A model generated the notes under the pieces. That model had not been told where the DNA came from, did not search any database, and saw only the letters and a program-made list of their open reading frames with translations. Both the position numbers and the translations under genes were made by a program. From the NCBI GenBank assembly GCA_023426005.1, contig JAFABO010000065.1:1-15525 (forward strand): 15,525 nucleotides of DNA. The letters run 5' to 3'. Shown here in pieces: positions 1 to 6,620 of the stretch; within the stretch, counting starts at the first letter, position 1, and the number at the start of each line of letters is the position of its first letter. The DNA is from Bacillota bacterium (GTDB taxonomy: Bacteria > Bacillota > Clostridia > Acetivibrionales > DSM-1351).

Positions 1-58
1 CGAACCAACGAAATGCCAGAGTCAAAGTCTGGTGCCTTACCGGCTTGGCTACATCCCA
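1..58 (-). tRNA. tRNA-Gln (anticodon UUG), 3' end cut by the window edge
   Basis: Read on the minus strand this starts with the acceptor 5' strand TGGGATG, then TA, a D-arm (GCCA...GGTAAGGC) and a perfect five-pair anticodon stem (CCAGA/TCTGG). The seven-base loop is CTTTGAC. The anticodon is TTG (plus-strand 23-25), which reads glutamine CAA codons. The visible part ends in the T-arm; the rest of the T-arm, the acceptor 3' strand and any CCA lie outside the window. A consensus promoter sits just upstream. Whether further tRNAs follow in a cluster cannot be seen. Confidence 0.93.
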
Positions 59-76
59 ACGTCAAGCGCAAAACCT

Positions 77-105
77 ATTATAAAGAGGTTTGCACTTTTT
101 GTCAA
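77..105 (-). promoter_or_regulatory. Sigma-A promoter for the tRNA-Gln gene
   Basis: On the minus strand TTGACA (100-105) and TATAAT (77-82) are both perfect consensus boxes with an ideal 17-base spacer. The expected start near position 70 leaves a leader of about 12 bases before the mature tRNA 5' end, as usual for a stable-RNA gene. Confidence 0.9.
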
Positions 106-171
106 GCAAAATAATAACAATTTTTTAATTCGCTGATATAAACCACAGGGCTATAAAGCATGGGGTGTTTG

Positions 172-1794
172 CTAAAATTTTCTGACTTTAAAATCCTGGG
201 TTGCAATATCCACCAGTTTCAAATCCTTGTTTCTTTCCTCAGCCATTCTGATGGACCATTCATTTTCAAACAGAATGGAGTTTCTGCCCAGCTTATCTTC
301 TACAATTACTGTCGTGCTTGGAAGATTCAGCTTTCTTGGGTCAAGGCCTTCATTTTCAATCCAGCGGGCGTGCCTGTACGGCAAATTCTGAATACGGAGC
401 TGGACTCCATATTCGTTTTTAAGTCTGTATTCCAGCACCTCAAACTGAAGTGAACCCACTACACCGATAATCAATGCTTCGATACCTATGTCGATCTGCT
501 TGAATACCTGTATTGCACCTTCCTCGGAAAGCTGGTCGATACCCTTTATGAACTGTTTTCTTTTCATGGTATCGGCAGGGGTTACCCTTGCAAAATGCTC
601 TGCGGGGAAGATTGGGATACCCTCAAATTTTACATTGCCGTTTCCTTCATAAAGCGTGTCCCCAAGGTTGAATATGCCGGGGTCGAACAAACCTATAATA
701 TCACCGGGATATGCTTCTTCAATGATAGTGCGTTCCTGGGCCATGAACTGCTGCGGCTGTGACAAACGGATTTCCTTTCCGGCATTCACATGCTTTACCG
801 ACATGCCTTTTGTAAACTTACCGGAGCAAATTCTCAGGAAGGCAAGTCTGTCCCTGTGGGTAGGATTCATATTGGCCTGTATTTTAAATATGAAGCCTGA
901 GAATTTGTCACTTTCAGGATCAATTTCGGTTTCGGAGGTGGTTACCACACCCGGTGAGGGTGCTAACTCAAGGAATTCCTCCAAAAACGGCCGTACGCCG
1001 AAATTGGTCATGGCACTGCCAAAGAATAAAGGTGTGAGCTCGCCGCTGCGGATTTTCTTTCTATCAAACTCATCTCCCGCCATGTCCAGCAGTTCGATGT
1101 CTTCACAAAGTCTGTCGTGATAGTGGCCTCCCAATAAGTCGGTAAAAATAGGGTCATCAACTTTTCTGACGGTGGAGGATACCTGTGCCTGCCCGTGTTC
1201 ACCGCCGCCAAAGAGCTCAATTTGTTTAAGCTTTCTATTATATACGCCCTTAAAGTCACCTTCGGTTCCAATGGGCCAGTTCATAGGATAGGAACGTATA
1301 CCAAGTACTCTTTCGATCTCTTCCATAAGCTCAAAGGGGTCTTTGCTGGCACGGTCCATTTTGTTTACAAATGTAAATATAGGTATGCCTCTTAATTTAC
1401 AAACGTGAAAGAGTTTTATAGTCTGTGCTTCCACACCCTTGGCTCCGTCGATAAGCATTACCGCGCTGTCGGCAGCCACCAGGGTTCTGTATGTATCCTC
1501 ACTGAAGTCCTGGTGGCCGGGTGTATCCAAAATATTTATACAGAAATCATTGTATTCAAATTGCATTACACTGGAAGTGACAGAAATACCTCTTTGCTTT
1601 TCTATTTCCATCCAGTCCGATACAGCATATTTATTTGCCTTTCTGGCTTTAACCGAGCCGGCAAGCCTGATAGCACCTCCATACAGGAGCAGCTTCTCGG
1701 TTAAGGTTGTCTTACCCGCATCGGGGTGCGAAATAATGGCAAACGTTTTTCTGCGTGAAACTTCTTTCTTTATTTCAGCTTTCATATCTGGCAT
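172..1794 (-). CDS. prfC: Peptide chain release factor 3 (RF3)
   Basis: This is a 540-residue translational GTPase that recycles RF1/RF2 from the ribosome after termination. The G domain is complete: P-loop SHPDAGKT (residues 22-29), switch I region RGISVTSS (68-75), DTPGH (90-94) and NKMD (144-147). The AHPDAGKT-like P-loop, the early GSVKARK and WMEIEKQRGIS segments and the total length fit RF3 rather than EF-G or LepA. An upstream in-frame TTG (1812) would add six residues. I prefer the ATG at 1794 because GAGAGG lies eight bases before it; the SD would otherwise be inside the gene. It is monocistronic as far as visible, and no clear terminator is seen in the 113 bases before the tRNA. The product is cytoplasmic and ribosome-associated. 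Confidence 0.95.
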   Translation of the reverse strand: MPDMKAEIKKEVSRRKTFAIISHPDAGKTTLTEKLLLYGGAIRLAGSVKARKANKYAVSDWMEIEKQRGISVTSSVMQFEYNDFCINILDTPGHQDFSEDTYRTLVAADSAVMLIDGAKGVEAQTIKLFHVCKLRGIPIFTFVNKMDRASKDPFELMEEIERVLGIRSYPMNWPIGTEGDFKGVYNRKLKQIELFGGGEHGQAQVSSTVRKVDDPIFTDLLGGHYHDRLCEDIELLDMAGDEFDRKKIRSGELTPLFFGSAMTNFGVRPFLEEFLELAPSPGVVTTSETEIDPESDKFSGFIFKIQANMNPTHRDRLAFLRICSGKFTKGMSVKHVNAGKEIRLSQPQQFMAQERTIIEEAYPGDIIGLFDPGIFNLGDTLYEGNGNVKFEGIPIFPAEHFARVTPADTMKRKQFIKGIDQLSEEGAIQVFKQIDIGIEALIIGVVGSLQFEVLEYRLKNEYGVQLRIQNLPYRHARWIENEGLDPRKLNLPSTTVIVEDKLGRNSILFENEWSIRMAEERNKDLKLVDIATQDFKVRKF

Positions 1795-1890
1795 AGGTTT
1801 AACCTCTCGCAATTCTATTTAAATTGAATAATAACCTGCCTTTAAGCAAGAAAATCAAAATTATTATCCTCTTCAGCAATCAAATTTCAT

Positions 1891-1917
1891 TTTATATTAT
1901 AGCCAATATGGTGTCAA
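1891..1917 (-). promoter_or_regulatory. Candidate promoter for prfC
   Basis: On the minus strand there is a perfect -35 box TTGACA (1912-1917). The downstream AT block holds TATAAT only 10 bases away (1896-1901) and TATAAA at a 15-base spacing (1891-1896). The second is the more workable pair but is shorter than ideal. The region is right for prfC and would give a leader of roughly 90 bases. The exact -10 is uncertain. Confidence 0.4.
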
Positions 1918-2068
1918 ATAGTAATTGAATACATTTTAAAAGTTTGATTCTTGAGAAAACTCTTGAATACTGAAAGATTTTGAGTACATAATTAAAATAG
2001 TGGATTCATATTTTTAGGAGAGGTTAATGAAAGGATAATTTGTATGCTTACAGAATATATGCAATTAA

Positions 2069-2077
2069 TGGTATAAT
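2069..2077 (+). promoter_or_regulatory. Extended -10 promoter element for the nucleoside kinase gene
   Basis: TG-G-TATAAT is a perfect extended -10 box. No convincing -35 is present (the best is TTACAG at 2048-2053), which extended -10 promoters tolerate. It would give a leader of about 97 bases before the ATG at 2181. Confidence 0.5.
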
Positions 2078-2180
2078 ATATTTATTGATGAACTTTTAGG
2101 TTTAATTTTAATATATGATCAAAAAAAAGATCTAATTACAGATATATTGAATAATATGTAGTACTATTTGGAGGGATTTA

Positions 2181-3836
2181 ATGGGCGAGAAGATTTTTAT
2201 AACTTTAAATAATGAAAAATATGAAACAGAGAAAAAGACGACACTGCTTGAATTGGCCAAACGCTTCAAGGATTCATACCAGTCAGCCATTGTGGCCGCC
2301 CGTGTGAACAATGATATCCGGGAACTCAGCTATGAGCTCGCTGAGGATGCAAGGGTAGGGTTCATTGATCTTACTGATGAGGATGGTATGAGAATATACA
2401 GAAGAAGCCTTTACTTTATATTTATTAAGGCTGTCAACGAACTGTTTCCGGAAAGAAATGCGGTTATCAGCCATCCTATGAGCGACGGTGTTTACTGTGA
2501 AATAAGAGGGGATGGGGAACTTACAGAAATTGATGTGGAAACTGTTCAGAAAAAAATGAATGAAATTGTAAGCTGTGCACTGCCCTTTGAGAAAAAGATC
2601 GTTTCCACAGAGAGTGCCAGAGAATTGTATAAAAAGACCGGAAGGCTTGATAAGTACGAGGTTCTGGAACACAGACAAAAACCGTACGTTACGGTGTATA
2701 ACTGCGGTGGCTATGAGGATTATTACTATGGCTACATGGTGCCAGATACGGGCTACATTAAGTGTTTCAGCCTGAAGTTCCACCATCCGGGAGTGGTTAT
2801 TCAGTTCCCTTCAAAGGGTAAGCCTGAAGAACTTCCGGCTTTTGAAGAACAGAAAAAATTGTTTAAGGTATTTATCGAGTATAAAAAGTGGGTACGTATA
2901 CTGGGAGTTGAAAATGTAGGAGCTTTGAATAATATTGTCAAGGCCGGTGAAATAGGCGATCTTATAAGAGTCAGCGAAGCGCTTCATGAAAAAAAGATAG
3001 CCGAAATAGCCGACAGGGTGACAAACCATGATGAGCAAAAGCGTATAGTGCTTATTTCAGGCCCCTCCTCATCAGGCAAAACGACCTTTGCCAACAGGCT
3101 GGGCATTCAGCTGCGGGTAAACGGCTATACGCCCAAAACAATATCCCTGGACAACTATTTTGTCAATAGGGATAAAACTCCTAAGGACGAGGACGGAGAA
3201 TACGATTATGAGGCCCTTGAGGCAATAGATGTGGAGCTCTTTAACAAACATTTGACAGCGCTTCTGGAAGGGCACGAGGTAGAGATACCGATATATAATT
3301 TTGAAACAGGTTCAAGGGAATCCCTTGGACAGAAAATGATAATGAATAAAAACACCATTCTTGTAATAGAAGGAATACATGGCTTGAATGACAGGCTGAC
3401 GGCATCAATTTCCTCCGAGGACAAATACAAGATTTATGTAAGTGCCTTAACCTCCATGAATATAGACGACCACAACAGAATACCCTCTACCGATACCAGA
3501 ATCATCCGCAGGATCGTCAGAGACAATCAATTCAGGGGATGTTCGGCAATCAATACCATAAACAGATGGCCTTCCGTAAGAAGAGGCGAAGAAAAAAATA
3601 TATTCCCTTACCAGGAAAATGCAGATATTATGTTTAACTCTTCCCTGGTATATGAATTGTGCCTGCTGAAAACCTATGCCGAGCCGCTGTTAATGCAGCT
3701 GGGGCCTGAAAATGAACGGTATTCGGAGGTTAAGCGGCTTATAGAATTTTTAAGTTATTTCCTGTCTATAGACGGCAAGGAAGTTCCAAACAATTCAATA
3801 GTTAAAGAATTTGTTGGAGGAAGCTGTTTTTTCTAA
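2181..3836 (+). CDS. Nucleoside (uridine-type) kinase with ThrRS-like N-terminal region
   Basis: This 551-residue protein joins three parts. Residues 1 to about 65 look like a TGS domain (start IFITLNNEKYETEKKTTLLE). Residues about 66-230 resemble the second additional domain of threonyl-tRNA synthetase (segment NAVISHPMSDGVYCEI). Residues about 285-500 form a phosphoribulokinase/uridine kinase domain with the P-loop GPSSSGKT (294-301) and a following SLDNYF segment typical of Udk proteins. The expected reaction is NTP-dependent phosphorylation of a nucleoside, but the substrate is not proven. The ThrRS-like part lacks the HxxxH metal motif at the expected place (RRSLYFIFIKAV), so editing activity is unlikely and a binding role is more plausible. 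The start is set by GGAGGG seven bases upstream. It is followed directly by a strong hairpin, so it is probably its own transcription unit. Confidence 0.85.
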   Translation: MGEKIFITLNNEKYETEKKTTLLELAKRFKDSYQSAIVAARVNNDIRELSYELAEDARVGFIDLTDEDGMRIYRRSLYFIFIKAVNELFPERNAVISHPMSDGVYCEIRGDGELTEIDVETVQKKMNEIVSCALPFEKKIVSTESARELYKKTGRLDKYEVLEHRQKPYVTVYNCGGYEDYYYGYMVPDTGYIKCFSLKFHHPGVVIQFPSKGKPEELPAFEEQKKLFKVFIEYKKWVRILGVENVGALNNIVKAGEIGDLIRVSEALHEKKIAEIADRVTNHDEQKRIVLISGPSSSGKTTFANRLGIQLRVNGYTPKTISLDNYFVNRDKTPKDEDGEYDYEALEAIDVELFNKHLTALLEGHEVEIPIYNFETGSRESLGQKMIMNKNTILVIEGIHGLNDRLTASISSEDKYKIYVSALTSMNIDDHNRIPSTDTRIIRRIVRDNQFRGCSAINTINRWPSVRRGEEKNIFPYQENADIMFNSSLVYELCLLKTYAEPLLMQLGPENERYSEVKRLIEFLSYFLSIDGKEVPNNSIVKEFVGGSCFF

Positions 3837-3843
3837 AATAAAT

Positions 3844-3866
3844 AAGGCCGGCTGCGGCCGGCCTTT
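3844..3866 (+). terminator. Hairpin terminator after the nucleoside kinase gene
   Basis: AAGGCCGGC (3844-3852) and GCCGGCCTT (3857-3865) form a perfect nine-pair stem with a TGCG loop, eight bases after the stop codon. The U tract is short (TTT, then ACAAG), so termination may be partial. Confidence 0.7.
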
Positions 3867-3911
3867 ACAAGAAAGATACATAAATGATACATATTTTATG
3901 AGGTGAACCAT

Positions 3912-4268
3912 ATGAAGCTCCTTGATATTGCTACCATATTAAACGCGCAGGTTTTAACAGCTAATGAACTTCTGGACTATGAGGTTACATCCGCCTGCGG
4001 TTCCGATTTGATGAGTGATGTAATGGCCTATGTAACTGAAAATGTAGTTTTGCTGACAGGACTTATAAACCTGCAGGTTATTAGAACGGCAGAGATGATG
4101 GACATCAGGGCGGTAATTTTTGTGAGGGGGAAACAGCCGCTGGACAATATGATTGAGCTGGCTCAGGAAAAGAATATTGTCCTTATGACAACAGGTCTCA
4201 CAATGTTTCCGGCGTGCGGAAGACTGTATGAAGCCGGCCTGAAGGACGGTTATGACTCCGGGAGGTAG
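3912..4268 (+). CDS. DRTGG-like domain protein (first copy)
   Basis: A 118-residue cytoplasmic protein with the layout of single-domain DRTGG proteins: a segment like ACGSDLMSDVMAYV (residues 28-41), then LLTGLINLQVIRTAEM (47-62), a hydrophobic strand AVIFVRG and VLMTTGLTMF near the end. In this family the domain is thought to bind ligands or act as a regulatory module; no catalytic motif is visible. A GTG at 3903 would add three residues, but GAGGTG (3900-3905) is the ribosome binding site for the ATG at 3912, so I use that. It opens the hydrogenase-like operon: the HATPase ATG begins three bases after its stop codon. A second 118-residue homologue lies beyond the hydrogenase gene. Its biochemical role is unknown. 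Confidence 0.8.
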   Translation: MKLLDIATILNAQVLTANELLDYEVTSACGSDLMSDVMAYVTENVVLLTGLINLQVIRTAEMMDIRAVIFVRGKQPLDNMIELAQEKNIVLMTTGLTMFPACGRLYEAGLKDGYDSGR

Positions 4269-4271
4269 GAA

Positions 4272-4694
4272 ATGAGCACCGTAAAGCTTAAGTACGATAT
4301 TCCTGCCAATGACTTTGTAGCGGCAGGTGAGGCCTCGAGCAATGTTAAGAAAAAGCTTGCCCAGATAGGTATTCCGGCAGATAAGATAAAAAAGGCGGCC
4401 ATTGCCATGTATGAGGCTGAAATAAATGCTGTAATTCATGCAAACGGCGGGACGGCTGATGTGGAAATATGTCTGGACAGGGTAATCATAGGAATTATTG
4501 ACAATGGTCCCGGAATTCCCGACTTGGAGCTTGCCATGACCGAAGGCTATTCCACCGCATCTGACAATATCAGAGAAATGGGATTTGGGGCGGGTATGGG
4601 GCTTCCAAATATGAAAAAATATGCTGACAAGCTGGATATAAATACTGAGGTGGGTATAGGGACAAGGGTAACTATAACTGTTTATTTTACCTAG
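4272..4694 (+). CDS. RsbW/SpoIIAB-like HATPase (anti-sigma-factor-type serine kinase)
   Basis: A 140-residue stand-alone GHKL ATPase domain. The N-box is YEAEINAVIHAN (residues 47-58), with Glu48 and Asn52 in the catalytic and Mg-binding positions. G1 is DNGPGI (77-82), and the G2 lid is GFGAGMGLPNMK (104-115). There is no dimerisation helix or phosphoacceptor histidine, so this is the RsbW-type anti-sigma or serine-kinase class rather than a two-component kinase. Such proteins usually hold a sigma factor or phosphorylate an anti-anti-sigma partner; neither partner is encoded in this window. The start follows GGGAGG by six bases. Translation is probably coupled to the preceding DRTGG gene, whose last codons contain that ribosome binding site. 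In this operon it is the obvious output candidate for the hydrogenase-like sensor. Confidence 0.88.
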   Translation: MSTVKLKYDIPANDFVAAGEASSNVKKKLAQIGIPADKIKKAAIAMYEAEINAVIHANGGTADVEICLDRVIIGIIDNGPGIPDLELAMTEGYSTASDNIREMGFGAGMGLPNMKKYADKLDINTEVGIGTRVTITVYFT

Positions 4695-4729
4695 CACAAT
4701 ATTCTGCATATTGGGTGCATATTTGAAGT

Positions 4730-4767
4730 GGATTTTTCGGAGGACAACGCAGTCGTCAGGAAAATCC
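4730..4767 (+). other. Intercistronic stem-loop between the HATPase and hydrogenase genes
   Basis: GGATTTTTC (4730-4738) pairs with GGAAAATCC (4759-4767) over nine pairs including one G-U, with a short inner GAC/GTC pairing. An alternative pairing exists: GGAGGA (4739-4744) with TCCTCC (4765-4770). There is no U tract behind it, so it is not a standard terminator. It may be an RNA processing or stability element. Confidence 0.45.
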
Positions 4768-4824
4768 TCCCAAAGGATGCGCCCTGAATATACGGAATAT
4801 AGTACGAGTTTTGGAGGAAATATT

Positions 4825-6144
4825 ATGAACGAGTACTTCCATTCTGTCAATCTGGACAAGGATAAGTGCAGAGGCTGCACCAACTGTATAAAAAGGTGTC
4901 CTACGGAGGCAATCCGTGTGAGAAAGGGCAAAGCACGCATTATTAAGGAACGCTGTATTGATTGCGGCGAGTGTATCCGTGTTTGCCCCTATCATGCTAA
5001 GACCGCAATCAGCGACAGTCTTGACATAATAAGTAACTACAGGTACAAGGTTGCTATTCCGGCACCCTCTTTTTACGGGCAGTTTGAAAAGAAGTATTCA
5101 CGGGATAATATTTTGAACGCTTTGAGAGATATAGGTTTTGACCATGTTTTTGAGGTTGCCCGGGCTGCGGAAATAGTCAGCGAGGCGACCAGACAGCTGC
5201 TCACAAACTCACAGGTCAAAAAGCCCATGATATCTTCGGCATGTCCCGGAGCTGTCAGGTTGATCCAGGTTAGATTTCCAAGCCTGATTGATAACATCGT
5301 CAAACTGGAATCGCCGATGGAGGTTGCGGCAAAGATTGTTAAAACCCAGCTGCAGGAGAGCAGGAACATTCCGTCTGAAGAAATCGGCGTATTTTTTATT
5401 TCTCCATGTCCTGCAAAGGTAACCAGCGTTAAATCGCCCTATGAAAAGCAAAAGTCCTATGTGGACGGTGTCATTTCTATAAAGGATATCTATCTGAAGG
5501 TTCTGTCGGCGTTGAATAACCCGTACAATGACTCTAATAAATACTCCGAGGCGGGTTTTGAAGGAATAGACTGGGCCAATTCCGGAGGTGAGAGCGGAGC
5601 GCTGGGAACTGAAAATGTTCTGGCTGTCGATGGTATACATAACGTTATAAAAATATTTGATGAAATAGAAGGTGACAGGCTTTCAGATGTTGATTTTGTC
5701 GAGGCGCTTTCCTGCTCCGGCGGGTGTCTTGGAGGCCCGCTGACGGTCGAAAATGTTTTTGTTGCCAAAACAACACTGAAAAAGCATATTCTCGAGGCCC
5801 CTGCCGGTTGTACCGAAAAGATAACTCCCAAAAGCTTTGAGGAACTGGTATGGACTTCAAATGTGGAATACAAGCCCGTTATGAAGCTGGATGACGATAT
5901 ATTGAAAGCCATGGAAAAACTTGAAAAGCTGGAAAGAATATATGACGGATTGCCCGGTCTGGACTGCGGTGCCTGCGGAGCACCAAACTGCAGGGCATTG
6001 GCTGAGGATATTGTAAGAGAGATTGCCAATGAAACCGACTGCATTTTCAAGTTAAGGCAGAGAATCCGTGATCTGGCTGAGGAAATGGTGGATCTGGGGG
6101 GAAAGGTGCCTCCCGTAATGGATAACGATACAGACGGAGAATAG
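4825..6144 (+). CDS. [FeFe] hydrogenase-like protein, putatively sensory (PAS-less)
   Basis: A 439-residue cytoplasmic iron-sulfur protein. Two [4Fe-4S] ferredoxin motifs come first (Cys15, 18, 21, 25 and Cys44, 47, 50, 54). The H-cluster domain has all four ligand cysteines: Cys140 in SSACPG, Cys195 in SPCPAK, and Cys297 and Cys301 in SCSGGC. Compared with catalytic enzymes (TSCCP, MPCxxKxxE), the proton-relay cysteine is alanine (139), the Met before PC is serine, and the Glu after the Lys is serine. A C-terminal cluster motif (Cys381, 384, 389, 406) follows, with no PAS domain, so it resembles group C/D putatively sensory hydrogenases. The ATG at 4825 is preceded by GGAGG at seven bases; a longer TTG start at 4711 has no support. 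With its neighbours it likely senses H2 or redox state. Maturation genes (hydEFG) are not in the window. Confidence 0.9.
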   Translation: MNEYFHSVNLDKDKCRGCTNCIKRCPTEAIRVRKGKARIIKERCIDCGECIRVCPYHAKTAISDSLDIISNYRYKVAIPAPSFYGQFEKKYSRDNILNALRDIGFDHVFEVARAAEIVSEATRQLLTNSQVKKPMISSACPGAVRLIQVRFPSLIDNIVKLESPMEVAAKIVKTQLQESRNIPSEEIGVFFISPCPAKVTSVKSPYEKQKSYVDGVISIKDIYLKVLSALNNPYNDSNKYSEAGFEGIDWANSGGESGALGTENVLAVDGIHNVIKIFDEIEGDRLSDVDFVEALSCSGGCLGGPLTVENVFVAKTTLKKHILEAPAGCTEKITPKSFEELVWTSNVEYKPVMKLDDDILKAMEKLEKLERIYDGLPGLDCGACGAPNCRALAEDIVREIANETDCIFKLRQRIRDLAEEMVDLGGKVPPVMDNDTDGE

Positions 6145-6193
6145 GCTGCTGGTAGCTTTTAGGCGTTACAGGCTGCTGGATTGGAGAAAAGAC

Positions 6194-6550
6194 ATGTACA
6201 TTAAAGATTTGGTGCAAATAATTTCAGGGGAACTGATGACTGATAAAATACAGGATTTATCCGTAAAAATTCAAAATGTGTATATTTGTGATCTGCTCAG
6301 CTGGGTGATGTCCCATGCACAAAAAGGCGATGCGTGGATAACCGTACTTACAAATGTAAATGTACCTGCTGTGGCTTTAATGACCGAGGTCGCCTGTGTA
6401 ATAATTCCTGAAGCGATCAAGGCGGAGGAACTGACACTGAAAAAGGCAAATGAAAATGGAATAATTATTATAGGAACCCGGTTGAATTCTTTTGAAATAA
6501 GCAGGAGAATCGTAGATTCAAAGCTGCTGCAGGCAGATATTAAAGTATAG
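6194..6550 (+). CDS. DRTGG-like domain protein (second copy)
   Basis: A 118-residue protein, the same length as the first DRTGG-like protein and alignable along its length: ICDLLSWVMSHAQ (residues 31-43) matches GSDLMSDVMAYV of the first copy, and ENGIIIIGTRLNSFE (87-101) matches the first copy's KNIVLMTTGLTMF. The middle is different (DAWITVLTNVNVPAVALM) and the DRTGG signature is weak, so the copies have diverged. They may form a heterodimer or bind different ligands; this is inference. The ATG at 6194 has GGAGAAAAG just upstream. It lies 49 bases after the hydrogenase gene, in a gap holding two copies of GGCTGCTGG (6144-6152 and 6171-6179). No catalytic motif, signal peptide or membrane segment is visible. 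Confidence 0.72.
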   Translation: MYIKDLVQIISGELMTDKIQDLSVKIQNVYICDLLSWVMSHAQKGDAWITVLTNVNVPAVALMTEVACVIIPEAIKAEELTLKKANENGIIIIGTRLNSFEISRRIVDSKLLQADIKV

Positions 6551-6571
6551 AGGCCGGAGGTTCCGGAGGGT

Positions 6572-6590
6572 CAGATTAACGGTTAGTCTG
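6572..6590 (+). other. Small intercistronic hairpin before the PHP gene
   Basis: CAGATTA (6572-6578) pairs with TAGTCTG (6584-6590) over seven pairs including one G-U, with a five-base loop. It follows a direct repeat CCGGAGG (6554-6560 and 6563-6569). There is no U tract. It could affect mRNA stability, but its function is unknown. Confidence 0.35.
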
Positions 6591-6620
6591 CTAATGTACT
6601 TAATGGAGGCGGAGGTTATC

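Larger units (their letters stand above)
1795..2180. other. AT-rich divergent intergenic region between prfC and the nucleoside kinase
   Basis: These 386 bases contain no gene I can support. They hold the prfC leader and candidate promoter, an AT-rich inverted repeat (GAATAATAA at 1826-1834 with TTATTATCC at 1861-1869) that would lie in the prfC leader, and an orphan ribosome binding site followed by a three-codon frame (2018-2038). An extended -10 box for the plus-strand gene lies at 2069-2077, and a short GATC-A8-GATC repeat lies near 2120. No tRNA, riboswitch or transposon signature was recognised. Confidence 0.6.

Noticed and set aside
4711..4824. N-terminal extension of the hydrogenase-like protein from a TTG at 4711
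   Set aside because: No ribosome binding site, no hydrogenase-like residues in it, and GGAGG precedes the ATG at 4825.
3954..4940. 328-residue minus-strand reading frame opposite the DRTGG and HATPase genes
   Set aside because: It is antisense to three well-supported genes and its product resembles no protein family.
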